Of a stretch of 9,991 nt of DNA, positions 1-6,473 are shown piece by piece. Source of the stretch: an uncultured Flavobacteriales bacterium (GTDB taxonomy: Bacteria > Bacteroidota > Bacteroidia > Flavobacteriales_D > Crocinitomicaceae); contig CAJQOB010000106.1 of NCBI GenBank assembly GCA_905479845.1, positions 1 to 9,991 of the forward strand. Direction: 5' to 3'. Under the pieces are notes generated by a model. The model had not been told where the DNA came from. It saw nothing but the letters and a program-made list of their open reading frames with translations, and did no database searches. Position 1 is the stretch's first letter, and every line of letters starts with the position of its first letter. Position numbers and translations under genes: made by a program.

Positions 1-391
1 AAGAAATCTCCATTGCCCCAATTCCAATAAACGGAAGTACTAACGTGGCCTTATCACTCATGTGGAATGTTCGGTCCAAAAACTCAAATGATTGCCCCGA
101 GAAAAACAGAAGAAATCCAGAAAATGTAAGAATGGGAGCAACAATTCTGAAAATGGGTGATCGCAACTTATTCCATTTCGATGCTAAAAAATTGATCGCT
201 ACGACACCGATTAGTGCATAAATTAATTGATTTGACTCGCCTGTGTTGCCTAAATCCAACTTGAGCAATATCGCTAACGCAGCGAAGAAAATCAAATGAA
301 GTGTATTAACTTGTTGAAAACGTTGTTTCTTTTGGATCGCAATTGCAGCAACTGCCAAAAGCACAAAACTAAAAATGACTAGAATTCCCAT
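1..391 (-). CDS. Partial multi-pass inner-membrane protein, function unknown (N-terminal 130 codons)
   Basis: An open frame starts with ATG at 391 and stays open to the left edge, so the C-terminal part is missing. An in-frame TAG at 415-413 lies upstream, and no other ATG lies between it and 391, which supports this start. The 130 residues are strongly hydrophobic. Segments that look membrane-spanning fall at about residues 2-19, 31-47, 55-70 and 79-98, and a fifth may begin near 115. Short basic loops (KKQR near 21-24, SKWNKLR at 71-77) follow the first and third segments. I recognise no family and see no catalytic motif. It is divergent from the type IX cargo gene and shares a 167-base upstream region with it. 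The uninterrupted frame and the membrane-like composition make it a probable real gene. An integral membrane transporter, enzyme or sensor are all possible. Confidence 0.75.
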   Translation of the reverse strand, partial: MGILVIFSFVLLAVAAIAIQKKQRFQQVNTLHLIFFAALAILLKLDLGNTGESNQLIYALIGVVAINFLASKWNKLRSPIFRIVAPILTFSGFLLFFSGQSFEFLDRTFHMSDKATLVLPFIGIGAMEIS

Positions 392-424
392 TATCTTGGA
401 ATAAATTTGATCCTAATATACAAT

Positions 425-442
425 TAATTACCTAGGTATTTA
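425..442. repeat. 18-base near-perfect inverted repeat upstream of the candidate promoter
   Basis: The arms TAATTACCT (425-433) and AGGTATTTA (434-442) are complementary except for one T/T pair, and the centre TACCTAGGTA is a perfect 10-base palindrome. It ends 11 bases before the candidate -7 element, where a dimeric regulator or the -33 contact could sit. The region is AT-rich, so chance is a real alternative. Confidence 0.35.
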
Positions 443-453
443 CTTTAGTTGAA

Positions 454-461
454 TAAGTTTG
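454..461 (+). promoter_or_regulatory. Candidate Bacteroidota-type -7 promoter element
   Basis: TAAGTTTG matches the TAnnTTTG -7 consensus of Bacteroidota promoters exactly. It lies about 97 bases before the ATG of the type IX cargo gene, which would give a leader of roughly 90 bases. I find no clear TTG -33 partner 17-23 bases upstream, so only half of the promoter is supported. A weaker alternative (TATATTCG, 533-540) lies closer to the gene, with one mismatch. Confidence 0.35.
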
Positions 462-470
462 TATATACAA
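459..470. repeat. 12-base perfect palindrome overlapping the candidate -7 element
   Basis: TTGTATATACAA reads identically on both strands. Its first three bases are the TTG end of the candidate -7 element at 454-461, so a protein bound here would cover the transcription start region. This is a possible operator for the plus-strand gene. No known regulator is identified, and AT-rich DNA gives such palindromes by chance fairly often. Confidence 0.35.
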
Positions 471-558
471 CTAAATTGAGCGTTTTCCCTATAAACCTCA
501 CCACCACTCGTTACCAATTATTTATTAAGCCGTATATTCGCAGAAAAAAAACCAAAAG

Positions 559-1680
559 ATGAAAAAAACATTACTCCCAATGTCCATTTTTGCGCTTTTA
601 ACGAGCGCTTCAGCCTACGGACAAACCCTAACAATTGAAAGCGCTACATATGATAGCCCAATTGAATACTCAATCTACCCTTTGTCACAACTGACTGCAC
701 TTACACCATGCGTTGACATCAGCGGTTCCGGAACAAATGTGCTTTTGGAGGCTATTTATACAGCTCCAGCGGGCTCACCGCAAACCTCATCTTCATTAAC
801 AGAACCAACTGTTTCTGGTCCAATGCAACTTTGCGGTCAAGATAGTTTCACTCCAACAGAACTTGGAATGTACTCTTTCGACTTTAATTTAAGTGAGAAT
901 GGAGTCGCTGCAACATCTACATTGAAATCGTTTGAAGTAACTGGAGGAACCTTTGCTCGCGACCGTTCACAGATGCCTACACCATATTCCAACGGAGATG
1001 ACGGAACTGGAAGCACGAACTCGTATGAAGCTGGTAACCTATTTGAATTTGAAAACGACGATCAGATTGTTGATATTCAGGTTTACATCGATCCTACAAC
1101 AGCAGTAGGTGCTTTAATCTACGGAGTTCTTTATGAATTCGATGGAGTAAATTATAATTATATGGAACAAACGGCTGATCATACAATCACGGCAAATGAA
1201 CTCGGAACCTGGATTACACTGCCGATGTCTATACCAACATCCGTTTCAGCTGGGTCAGAATTTCTTGCTGCGGCGGGTCACTATGGTGGACCTGATGCCA
1301 TTTTTATTGGAGAAGACCAACTTACAGCGCCTGCCGGCACAGCAAAATTGCTATCTGGAATAGACAACACATGGTACGATGCTCCAAATGTATTGCTCGT
1401 TCGTGTTGGCGTTCAAAATACCGCGAATACTGAAACACTTACGAATGACGCAGTAGTTCAAGTTTATCCAAATCCATCTGAAGGGATGATCACAGTAGCT
1501 ACGGAAAATTCAGACTTTTCATCGTTAGAAGTTGTTGACTTCCTTGGAAAATCAGTTATGAACGAACAATTGAATGCATCATCAACAGAAATCGATCTTA
1601 CGACGATGCCTGCTGGAATGTACATCGTTCGATTGATCAGAGAGAATTCAATTCACACGCAAAAAGTGATTATTGAGTAG
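559..1680 (+). CDS. Secreted protein with type IX secretion C-terminal sorting domain (type A)
   Basis: This 373-residue protein has a Sec signal peptide: a basic MKK start, a hydrophobic core at residues 5-19, and likely cleavage around residues 21-22 (after SAYG). The last 75 residues (about 299-373) form a type A sorting domain, with VYPNPSEG at 302-309, LEVVDFLGKSV at 323-333, the IDLTTMPAGMYIVRL block at 345-359 and a KVIIE end. In Bacteroidota this domain directs export through the outer membrane by the type IX system, after which it is usually removed. The body (23-298) looks beta-rich and acidic. Two cysteines (51 and 92) could form a disulfide. Residues 130-286 look like one separate domain, opening with a Gly/Asn/Asp/Thr-rich stretch (SNGDDGTGSTN, 144-154). 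I cannot name its function and see no hydrolase motif. The start codon follows an A-rich stretch with no Shine-Dalgarno sequence, as is normal for this phylum. Confidence 0.93.
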   Translation: MKKTLLPMSIFALLTSASAYGQTLTIESATYDSPIEYSIYPLSQLTALTPCVDISGSGTNVLLEAIYTAPAGSPQTSSSLTEPTVSGPMQLCGQDSFTPTELGMYSFDFNLSENGVAATSTLKSFEVTGGTFARDRSQMPTPYSNGDDGTGSTNSYEAGNLFEFENDDQIVDIQVYIDPTTAVGALIYGVLYEFDGVNYNYMEQTADHTITANELGTWITLPMSIPTSVSAGSEFLAAAGHYGGPDAIFIGEDQLTAPAGTAKLLSGIDNTWYDAPNVLLVRVGVQNTANTETLTNDAVVQVYPNPSEGMITVATENSDFSSLEVVDFLGKSVMNEQLNASSTEIDLTTMPAGMYIVRLIRENSIHTQKVIIE

Positions 1681-1706
1681 TTTTCGATAAACATCCTTAT
1701 GAAAGA

Positions 1707-1737
1707 GCGAAATCATTTAAAATGGTTTCGCTTTTTT
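1707..1737 (+). terminator. Intrinsic terminator between convergent transcripts, possibly bidirectional
   Basis: The arms GCGAAATCAT (1707-1716) and ATGGTTTCGC (1722-1731) pair over 10 bases with a single T-G wobble, around a 5-base loop. A run of six T follows at 1732-1737. It lies 26 bases after the stop of the cargo gene. It also lies 9 bases beyond the stop of the convergent operon, where the opposite-strand transcript would have the same stem and then a TCTTTC tract, weaker but plausible. Confidence 0.85.
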
Positions 1738-1740
1738 GAT

Positions 1741-2496
1741 TTAAAGGGATTGATTTTTCAAATCTAAATCCGCCAATTTATGAATGTAAGGCAAACTCAG
1801 GTTCTTTTCAAGCAGCATCAGATGTTCAATGCGATGACAGTCACTTCCAATGAAGTCTAATTCACCCGAATCCACTAATTTTTCTGCTTGTTCTCTCACC
1901 TGTGGGCCGTAGTGACCAGTCAGGGAGTTTAGGTTCATCTGTATATAAACGCCCTTCTCACGCCATTTCTGTGCCATCTCTATCGATCCGAAGAGGAAAC
2001 CATAGCGTTCAAAGTGCGCCAAGACAGGTTTATACCCTTGCGTGACCATTTCAAAGATTAATTGATCAATCTGATCTGGCTTTTCCATCATTGAAAATTC
2101 AAAGAGTAGATAATTGTCAGAAAACGTCAACAATTTTTCCTTGTTCTTCAAGCGATTCATGAGACTCTCGTCGAAATAATATTCCGCGGCGGCTTCCATT
2201 TCGATCGACAATCCAAGTTGCTTTGCCGTTGAGCGAACATCTTCCAATCCTCCGAGAATAATTTCTGGTGTATTCTTGTAGTAATCACCCATGATATGTG
2301 GTGTAGTGACTACTTTTTTGAAGCCAAGACTCTCAAATTTTGCAAGCATGGCAATGGATTCATCCATGGAACGCGATCCGTCATCAATCCCAGGGATTAA
2401 ATGACTGTGCATATCATTGACAAAATGCGACAAATCAAATGGCGGAAGTTGTGGAACTTCTTCTTTTTTGCCAAAGAGTTTGTCGAAAAATCCCAT
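1741..2496 (-). CDS. PHP-type protein-tyrosine phosphatase, CpsB/YwqE/CapC family
   Basis: This 251-residue protein (usual length for the family) carries the PHP metal-binding set: D28-M-H30-S-H32 followed by LIPGIDDG (33-40), TTPH67, AAAE105, AHFER (160-164) and GSD219-C-H221. Family members are manganese-dependent cytoplasmic phosphatases that remove phosphate from tyrosines of BY-kinases (Wzc/CpsD/YwqD type) and, in Bacillus, from phosphorylated UDP-glucose dehydrogenase. Homologues are often auto-annotated as histidinol phosphatase, but the HxHxxPGxDDG signature and the polysaccharide operon favour the CpsB role. The N-terminus (MGFFDKLFGKK) is a short basic-amphipathic leader. It is the last gene of the operon: its ATG overlaps the stop of the preceding dehydratase by one base (TAATG), implying coupled translation, and the terminator follows closely. 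No kinase is present in the window. Confidence 0.9.
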   Translation of the reverse strand: MGFFDKLFGKKEEVPQLPPFDLSHFVNDMHSHLIPGIDDGSRSMDESIAMLAKFESLGFKKVVTTPHIMGDYYKNTPEIILGGLEDVRSTAKQLGLSIEMEAAAEYYFDESLMNRLKNKEKLLTFSDNYLLFEFSMMEKPDQIDQLIFEMVTQGYKPVLAHFERYGFLFGSIEMAQKWREKGVYIQMNLNSLTGHYGPQVREQAEKLVDSGELDFIGSDCHRIEHLMLLEKNLSLPYIHKLADLDLKNQSL

Positions 2497-3566
2497 TATC
2501 TGTCTTGGTACATGTTTTCGTAGTAATCGCGGTAGGCACCACTTGTCACCTCATCAATCCATTCTGCATTTTCCAAGTACCAATCCACTGTTTTGTCCAA
2601 GCCTTCTTCGAATTGCAAGGAAGGTCTCCAGTTGAGTTCAGTTTCCAATTTGGTCGCATCAATGGCATAACGCATATCGTGTCCCGCGCGATCTGTTACG
2701 TATGTAATCAATTCAGCGCTCTCCCCTTCTGCTCGACCAAGTTTCTGATCCATGATTTTGCAGAGGTACTTTACAAGGTCGATATTCGTCCATTCATTCA
2801 AACCTCCAACGTTGTATGCTTCACCCAAGCGTCCATCATGGAAAATACGATCAATTGCACTGGCGTGATCAACCACCCACAACCAATCGCGAATGTTATC
2901 CCCCTTCCCATAAATTGGAAGCGGCTTCTTATGCACGATATTGTTGATCATCAATGGAATTAACTTCTCTGGGAATTGATGACTTCCGTAGTTGTTCGAA
3001 CAATTCGAAATTTTAATTGGTAATCCGTATGTATGATGGAAAGCACGTACGAAGTGGTCCGAAGAAGCTTTTGAAGAAGAATATGGACTTCTTGGATCGT
3101 ATGGAGTCACCTCCTCAAATAATCCTTCTGCACCCAATGAACCATAAACTTCGTCCGTAGAAACATGGTGAAAAACATTACCTCCTGATGACACAATATT
3201 CAGTTTCCAAAAGTCTTTTGCTGCTTGCAAGAGGTTTACCGTTCCAACGACATTTGTCATTACAAATTCCATTGGACCTTCAATCGAACGATCTACGTGC
3301 GATTCCGCCGCTAAATGAATTACGTCTGTAATTTCATACTTCTCAAAAACGTCGTTGATGGCATTTCGATCACAAATGTCTGCTTTCACGAAAGCATAAT
3401 TTGGCGCAGACTCAACATCAGTTAGGTTTTTTAAATTCCCTGCATACGTCAATTTATCAAGATTGATAATGCGATAATCAGGGTATTTATTCAGCATCAA
3501 TCGAACCAAGTGTGATCCAATGAAACCTGCGCCCCCCGTTATTAAGATGTTTTTCGTGTACGCCAT
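2496..3566 (-). CDS. rfbB: dTDP-glucose 4,6-dehydratase (RmlB)
   Basis: The enzyme converts dTDP-glucose to dTDP-4-keto-6-deoxyglucose using bound NAD, the second step of dTDP-rhamnose synthesis and the entry to other 6-deoxysugars. The 356 residues fit the extended short-chain dehydrogenase family. Visible are the NAD-binding TGGAGFIG (10-17), AAESHVDRS (86-94), the catalytic STDE (136-139; T137, D138, E139), Y162-xxx-K166, the substrate-loop SNNYGSHQFPEKLIPLMI region (190-207) and RDWLWV (226-231). The length and the DE pair separate it from UDP-glucose 4-epimerase. It begins 18 bases after the stop of the UDP-GlcNAc dehydrogenase and ends in a one-base overlap with the phosphatase gene. 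RmlA, RmlC and RmlD are not in the window, so the final sugar made from its product cannot be stated. Confidence 0.96.
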   Translation of the reverse strand: MAYTKNILITGGAGFIGSHLVRLMLNKYPDYRIINLDKLTYAGNLKNLTDVESAPNYAFVKADICDRNAINDVFEKYEITDVIHLAAESHVDRSIEGPMEFVMTNVVGTVNLLQAAKDFWKLNIVSSGGNVFHHVSTDEVYGSLGAEGLFEEVTPYDPRSPYSSSKASSDHFVRAFHHTYGLPIKISNCSNNYGSHQFPEKLIPLMINNIVHKKPLPIYGKGDNIRDWLWVVDHASAIDRIFHDGRLGEAYNVGGLNEWTNIDLVKYLCKIMDQKLGRAEGESAELITYVTDRAGHDMRYAIDATKLETELNWRPSLQFEEGLDKTVDWYLENAEWIDEVTSGAYRDYYENMYQDR

Positions 3567-3584
3567 AATCTTTTCAATAAATTC

Positions 3585-4889
3585 CTACAAACTCCAGTAT
3601 TCCAGCTCGTTGATTTTGCCTTTGTAAATTCCTTTCACATCCACAAAAACACCATTCTTGTTTTTCATCATTCCTTTGAAATCTTCTTCTGTCAATTTCT
3701 TATATTCAGAATGATTCACCGCCACAATTACCGCATCGTAATCCGTCGCTGGAGAATCTGTCAACGCAACACCGTATTCGTGTTCCATTTCTTCCGAAGA
3801 TGCATATGGATCCACTAGATCTACTGCAACTTGGAATGATTTCAATTCTTTGATAATATCAATCACCTTTGAATTTCGAATATCTGAAACGTCTTCTTTG
3901 AATGTCGCTCCCATCACAAGCACCTTTGCATCCTGAATACTTTGACCTTTCGCTAAGATCTTTTTAACGGTTTGCTTACCGATGTAGTATCCCATCGAAT
4001 CATTCACATAACGACCGCTCGTAATTACTTTTGAATGATATCCCGCTTGCATTGCTTTGTGCGTGAGATAATATGGATCAACTCCGATGCAATGTCCACC
4101 AACTAATCCCGGAGAGAATTTCAAGAAATTCCATTTTGTTCCGGCAGCTTCGAGGACGTCATACGTGTTGATATTCAGACGATCAAAGATGATAGATAAT
4201 TCGTTAATCAATGCGATATTTACATCGCGTTGTGTATTCTCAATAATCTTTGCTGCCTCAGCAACTTTGATTGAAGCAGCTCTATGTACACCAGCATGAA
4301 CAACTAGTTCATATGTCTTAGCAATCTCGTCAGAAGACTCTACTCCACACCCAGATACGACCTTGATTACATTCTGTAAAGTATGTTCTTTGTCCCCTGG
4401 ATTAATTCTTTCAGGAGAATATCCAACTTTGAAATCATCTTTGAATTTCAATCCTGACACTTCCTCAAGAACTGGAACACAATCCTCCTCAGTACAACCC
4501 GGGTAAACCGTAGATTCAAACACAACGTAGTCTCCTTTTTTCAATACTTGGGCAACTGTTTTTGTTGCTCCCAAAAGTGGAGAAAGGTTTGGTAGATTGG
4601 CATCATCGATTGGAGTCGGAACTGCAACAACAAAAAACTGCACATCTTTTAAATCCTCTAGGCTTGCTGTGAATTCAATATCGCACCCTTCAAACTCTGA
4701 TGAATCAAGTTCATTACTTGGATCGATGTTTTTCTTCATTAAATCAACGCGTTCTTCGTTGATATCAAATCCGACAACTTTGATCGTCTTTGCGAATTCC
4801 AAGGCAATTGGTAATCCGACATATCCAAGCCCAATAACTGCAAGCTTTGCTTCTTTGTTAATTAACTTATTGTAGATTGAGTTGCTCAT
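3585..4889 (-). CDS. wbpA: UDP-N-acetylglucosamine 6-dehydrogenase (WbpA/TviB family)
   Basis: This four-electron NAD-dependent dehydrogenase is predicted to oxidise UDP-GlcNAc to UDP-GlcNAcA. In its 434 residues I see the Rossmann motif GLGYVG (20-25), GFDINEERV (40-48), PTPID (91-95), ESTVYPGCTEEDCVP (125-139), GYSPERINPGDK (156-167), the SIKVAEAAK helix (206-214) and the catalytic cysteine C267 in GGHCIGVDPYYLTH. The STVYPGCTE and SPERINPGD blocks are typical of the UDP-HexNAc dehydrogenases (WbpA, TviB, WecC) and differ from UDP-glucose dehydrogenase. Neighbouring WbpB-, WbpD- and WbpE-like genes make the WbpA role most likely. TviB-type UDP-GlcNAc dehydrogenase catalyses the same reaction. 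An alternative is a UDP-GalNAc or UDP-ManNAc substrate. Its start overlaps the upstream oxidoreductase by 23 bases, and the ATG at 4889 is the only one before the Rossmann fold. Confidence 0.92.
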   Translation of the reverse strand: MSNSIYNKLINKEAKLAVIGLGYVGLPIALEFAKTIKVVGFDINEERVDLMKKNIDPSNELDSSEFEGCDIEFTASLEDLKDVQFFVVAVPTPIDDANLPNLSPLLGATKTVAQVLKKGDYVVFESTVYPGCTEEDCVPVLEEVSGLKFKDDFKVGYSPERINPGDKEHTLQNVIKVVSGCGVESSDEIAKTYELVVHAGVHRAASIKVAEAAKIIENTQRDVNIALINELSIIFDRLNINTYDVLEAAGTKWNFLKFSPGLVGGHCIGVDPYYLTHKAMQAGYHSKVITSGRYVNDSMGYYIGKQTVKKILAKGQSIQDAKVLVMGATFKEDVSDIRNSKVIDIIKELKSFQVAVDLVDPYASSEEMEHEYGVALTDSPATDYDAVIVAVNHSEYKKLTEEDFKGMMKNKNGVFVDVKGIYKGKINELEYWSL

Positions 4890-5901
4890 TTCTTACTGTA
4901 TAAATGCGTTCTATAATTTCAACAACTTTCAAGCCTTCAAGAGCATTCGTTGTTGCTGTAGTTCTTCCTTTTAATGTATCAATTACATTTTTGATCACGT
5001 AATTGTGGTTGGCTGCTGAACCTTTGTATGGTCCGTAATCATTCGCTGGATTTGCTTCTGCCAATTCAGGCATTTCGTAATCCTGAATATTACATACTTC
5101 TACTTCGTTCATGTATTGTCCACCGATTTTCACACTTCCTTTGCTTCCAACAATGGTCATTGAACTTTCGAGGTTTTGCATTGCTACTGCCGTAGAATAG
5201 TTCATACATCCCATACCACCATTGATAAATTCGAAATTCACTAATCCTGAATCTTCGAAATCAGTTGAAGTCGAGTGCGTGAAATCTGCAAAGCGCCCGT
5301 TGATATTCTGAATATCACCGAAAAGCCAATACATGATATCAATGAAGTGAGAGAACTGTGTGAAAAGCGTTCCTCCATCTAGGTCCTTCGTTCCTTTCCA
5401 ACCACCAGCTTTGTAATATCGATCATCGCGGTTCCAGTAACAGTTGAGTTGAACCATAAAGATATCCCCCAATAACTTGTTATCAATTACCGATTTAATC
5501 CACTCTGAAGGTGGAGAGTATCGGTTCTGCATAACACAGAAAACACTTTTGGACATCTGAAGAGATTTGAAAATCACCTTTTCACATTCGTCTTTAGAAA
5601 GTCCCATTGGTTTTTCACAAACCACATGTTTTCCTTCAGAGAGTGCTACCAGACTTTGCGAGGCATGCAATCCGTTTGGTGTACATACGTTTACAACGTC
5701 AAACTCCAAGTCTGAGTTCATCAATTCTTCAATCGAAGAGAAAAACGGTACGTCAAAGTGCTCTGCAGAACATTCTTCTTTCGTTCGAATATCCACCAAT
5801 GCAACCAATTCAGCTTCATCTTCTCGACGAACCATTTCGGCATGGCGCTTTCCGATGTGCCCTGCTCCAATTATTACGAAGCGTATTTTTTGCTCACTCA
5901 T
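4867..5901 (-). CDS. wbpB: UDP-GlcNAcA 3-dehydrogenase, Gfo/Idh/MocA family (WbpB/WlbA-like)
   Basis: It is predicted to oxidise carbon 3 of UDP-GlcNAcA to the 3-keto sugar that the WbpE aminotransferase then uses. The 344-residue protein has an N-terminal Rossmann fold (IIGAGHIGKRH, 10-20), the family EKP motif (96-98, with K97 the likely catalytic lysine), and QFSHFIDIMYW (182-192), which places H185 where WlbA enzymes have their catalytic histidine. The C-terminal half is the usual alpha/beta substrate domain. Family members act on many sugars, so the specific role is inferred from the adjoining WbpA-, WbpD- and WbpE-like genes. Some WbpB/WlbA enzymes recycle tightly bound NADH with 2-oxoglutarate, coupling them to the glutamate-dependent aminotransferase; whether this one does cannot be read from the sequence. 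Its ATG overlaps the preceding stop as ATGA, and its 3' end overlaps the next gene by 23 bases. Confidence 0.88.
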   Translation of the reverse strand: MSEQKIRFVIIGAGHIGKRHAEMVRREDEAELVALVDIRTKEECSAEHFDVPFFSSIEELMNSDLEFDVVNVCTPNGLHASQSLVALSEGKHVVCEKPMGLSKDECEKVIFKSLQMSKSVFCVMQNRYSPPSEWIKSVIDNKLLGDIFMVQLNCYWNRDDRYYKAGGWKGTKDLDGGTLFTQFSHFIDIMYWLFGDIQNINGRFADFTHSTSTDFEDSGLVNFEFINGGMGCMNYSTAVAMQNLESSMTIVGSKGSVKIGGQYMNEVEVCNIQDYEMPELAEANPANDYGPYKGSAANHNYVIKNVIDTLKGRTTATTNALEGLKVVEIIERIYTVRNEQLNLQ

Positions 5902-6473
5902 TCTATTACTTTTTTAACCTTCCCTTCTTCAAGAAGGTATTTCTCACCGCTTCCAATGCATGTTGCACTTCCAGAAGCATCAAAGTTCAATCGTTCTCCG
6001 TGTTCACTCATCCATCCAATTTGTCGTGCAGGATTACCTACCACCAACGCATAATCAGGAACGTGTTTTGTCACAACTGCACCCGCACCAATGAACGCGA
6101 ATTTTCCAATATCGTGTCCGCAAACAATTGTAGCATTTGCTCCTATGCTTGCCCCTTTCCTCACAACTGTCTTAGCGTATTCCGCCTTACGATTCACTGC
6201 ACTTCTAGGGTTTGTCACATTGGTAAACACCATTGATGGCCCCAAAAATACGTCATCTTCGCAAATCACACCGGTATAAATGGAAACGTTATTTTGAATC
6301 TTCACATTTCGTCCCAAAATAACTCCAGGTGATACGACAACGTTCTGACCGATGTTACACGATTCTCCAATCGTACAATTCGGCATTACGTGTGAAAAGT
6401 GCCAAATCTTCGTTCCTTCTCCGATTTCACATCCTTCGTCTATAACCGCTGTTTCGTGTGCAAAATATGACAT
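5898..6473 (-). CDS. wbpD: UDP-2-acetamido-3-amino-2,3-dideoxyglucuronate N-acetyltransferase (WbpD/WlbB-like)
   Basis: It is predicted to acetylate the 3-amino group from acetyl-CoA, giving UDP-2,3-diacetamido-2,3-dideoxyglucuronic acid. The 191 residues are mostly hexapeptide repeats of a left-handed beta-helix (about 10-150: IGEGTKIW, IGESCNIGQNVVV, LGRNVKIQNNVSIY, KGASIGANATIVCG, IGAGAVV). Features shared with WbpD/WlbB include IWHFSHV (23-29), GPSMVFTNVTNPRS (78-91, containing the N85 position linked to catalysis in WlbB) and NPARQIGWMSEHGE (147-160). These distinguish it from serine acetyltransferases or LpxA. The protein probably works as a trimer in the cytoplasm. A 30-residue C-terminal tail after the helix is rich in charged residues. 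The start overlaps the UXS stop by one base (TAATG), and the end overlaps the WbpB-like start by four. Confidence 0.93.
   Translation of the reverse strand: MSYFAHETAVIDEGCEIGEGTKIWHFSHVMPNCTIGESCNIGQNVVVSPGVILGRNVKIQNNVSIYTGVICEDDVFLGPSMVFTNVTNPRSAVNRKAEYAKTVVRKGASIGANATIVCGHDIGKFAFIGAGAVVTKHVPDYALVVGNPARQIGWMSEHGERLNFDASGSATCIGSGEKYLLEEGKVKKVIE

Noticed and set aside
1741..2496. Reading the PHP protein as histidinol phosphatase (HisK type)
   Set aside because: The HSHLIPGIDDG and AHFERY motifs and the polysaccharide operon fit the CpsB/YwqE tyrosine phosphatases; no histidine biosynthesis gene is nearby.
2439..2963. A 174-codon open frame on the plus strand opposite rmlB
   Set aside because: It is antisense to the conserved C-terminal half of RmlB, with no recognisable motif; the minus-strand frame explains the base pattern.
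5607..6236. A 209-codon open frame on the plus strand across the wbpB/wbpD junction
   Set aside because: It lies antisense to two well-recognised enzymes, has a biased composition rich in Cys, Ser, His and Phe, resembles no protein family, and crosses a gene boundary. It is a shadow of coding on the other strand.
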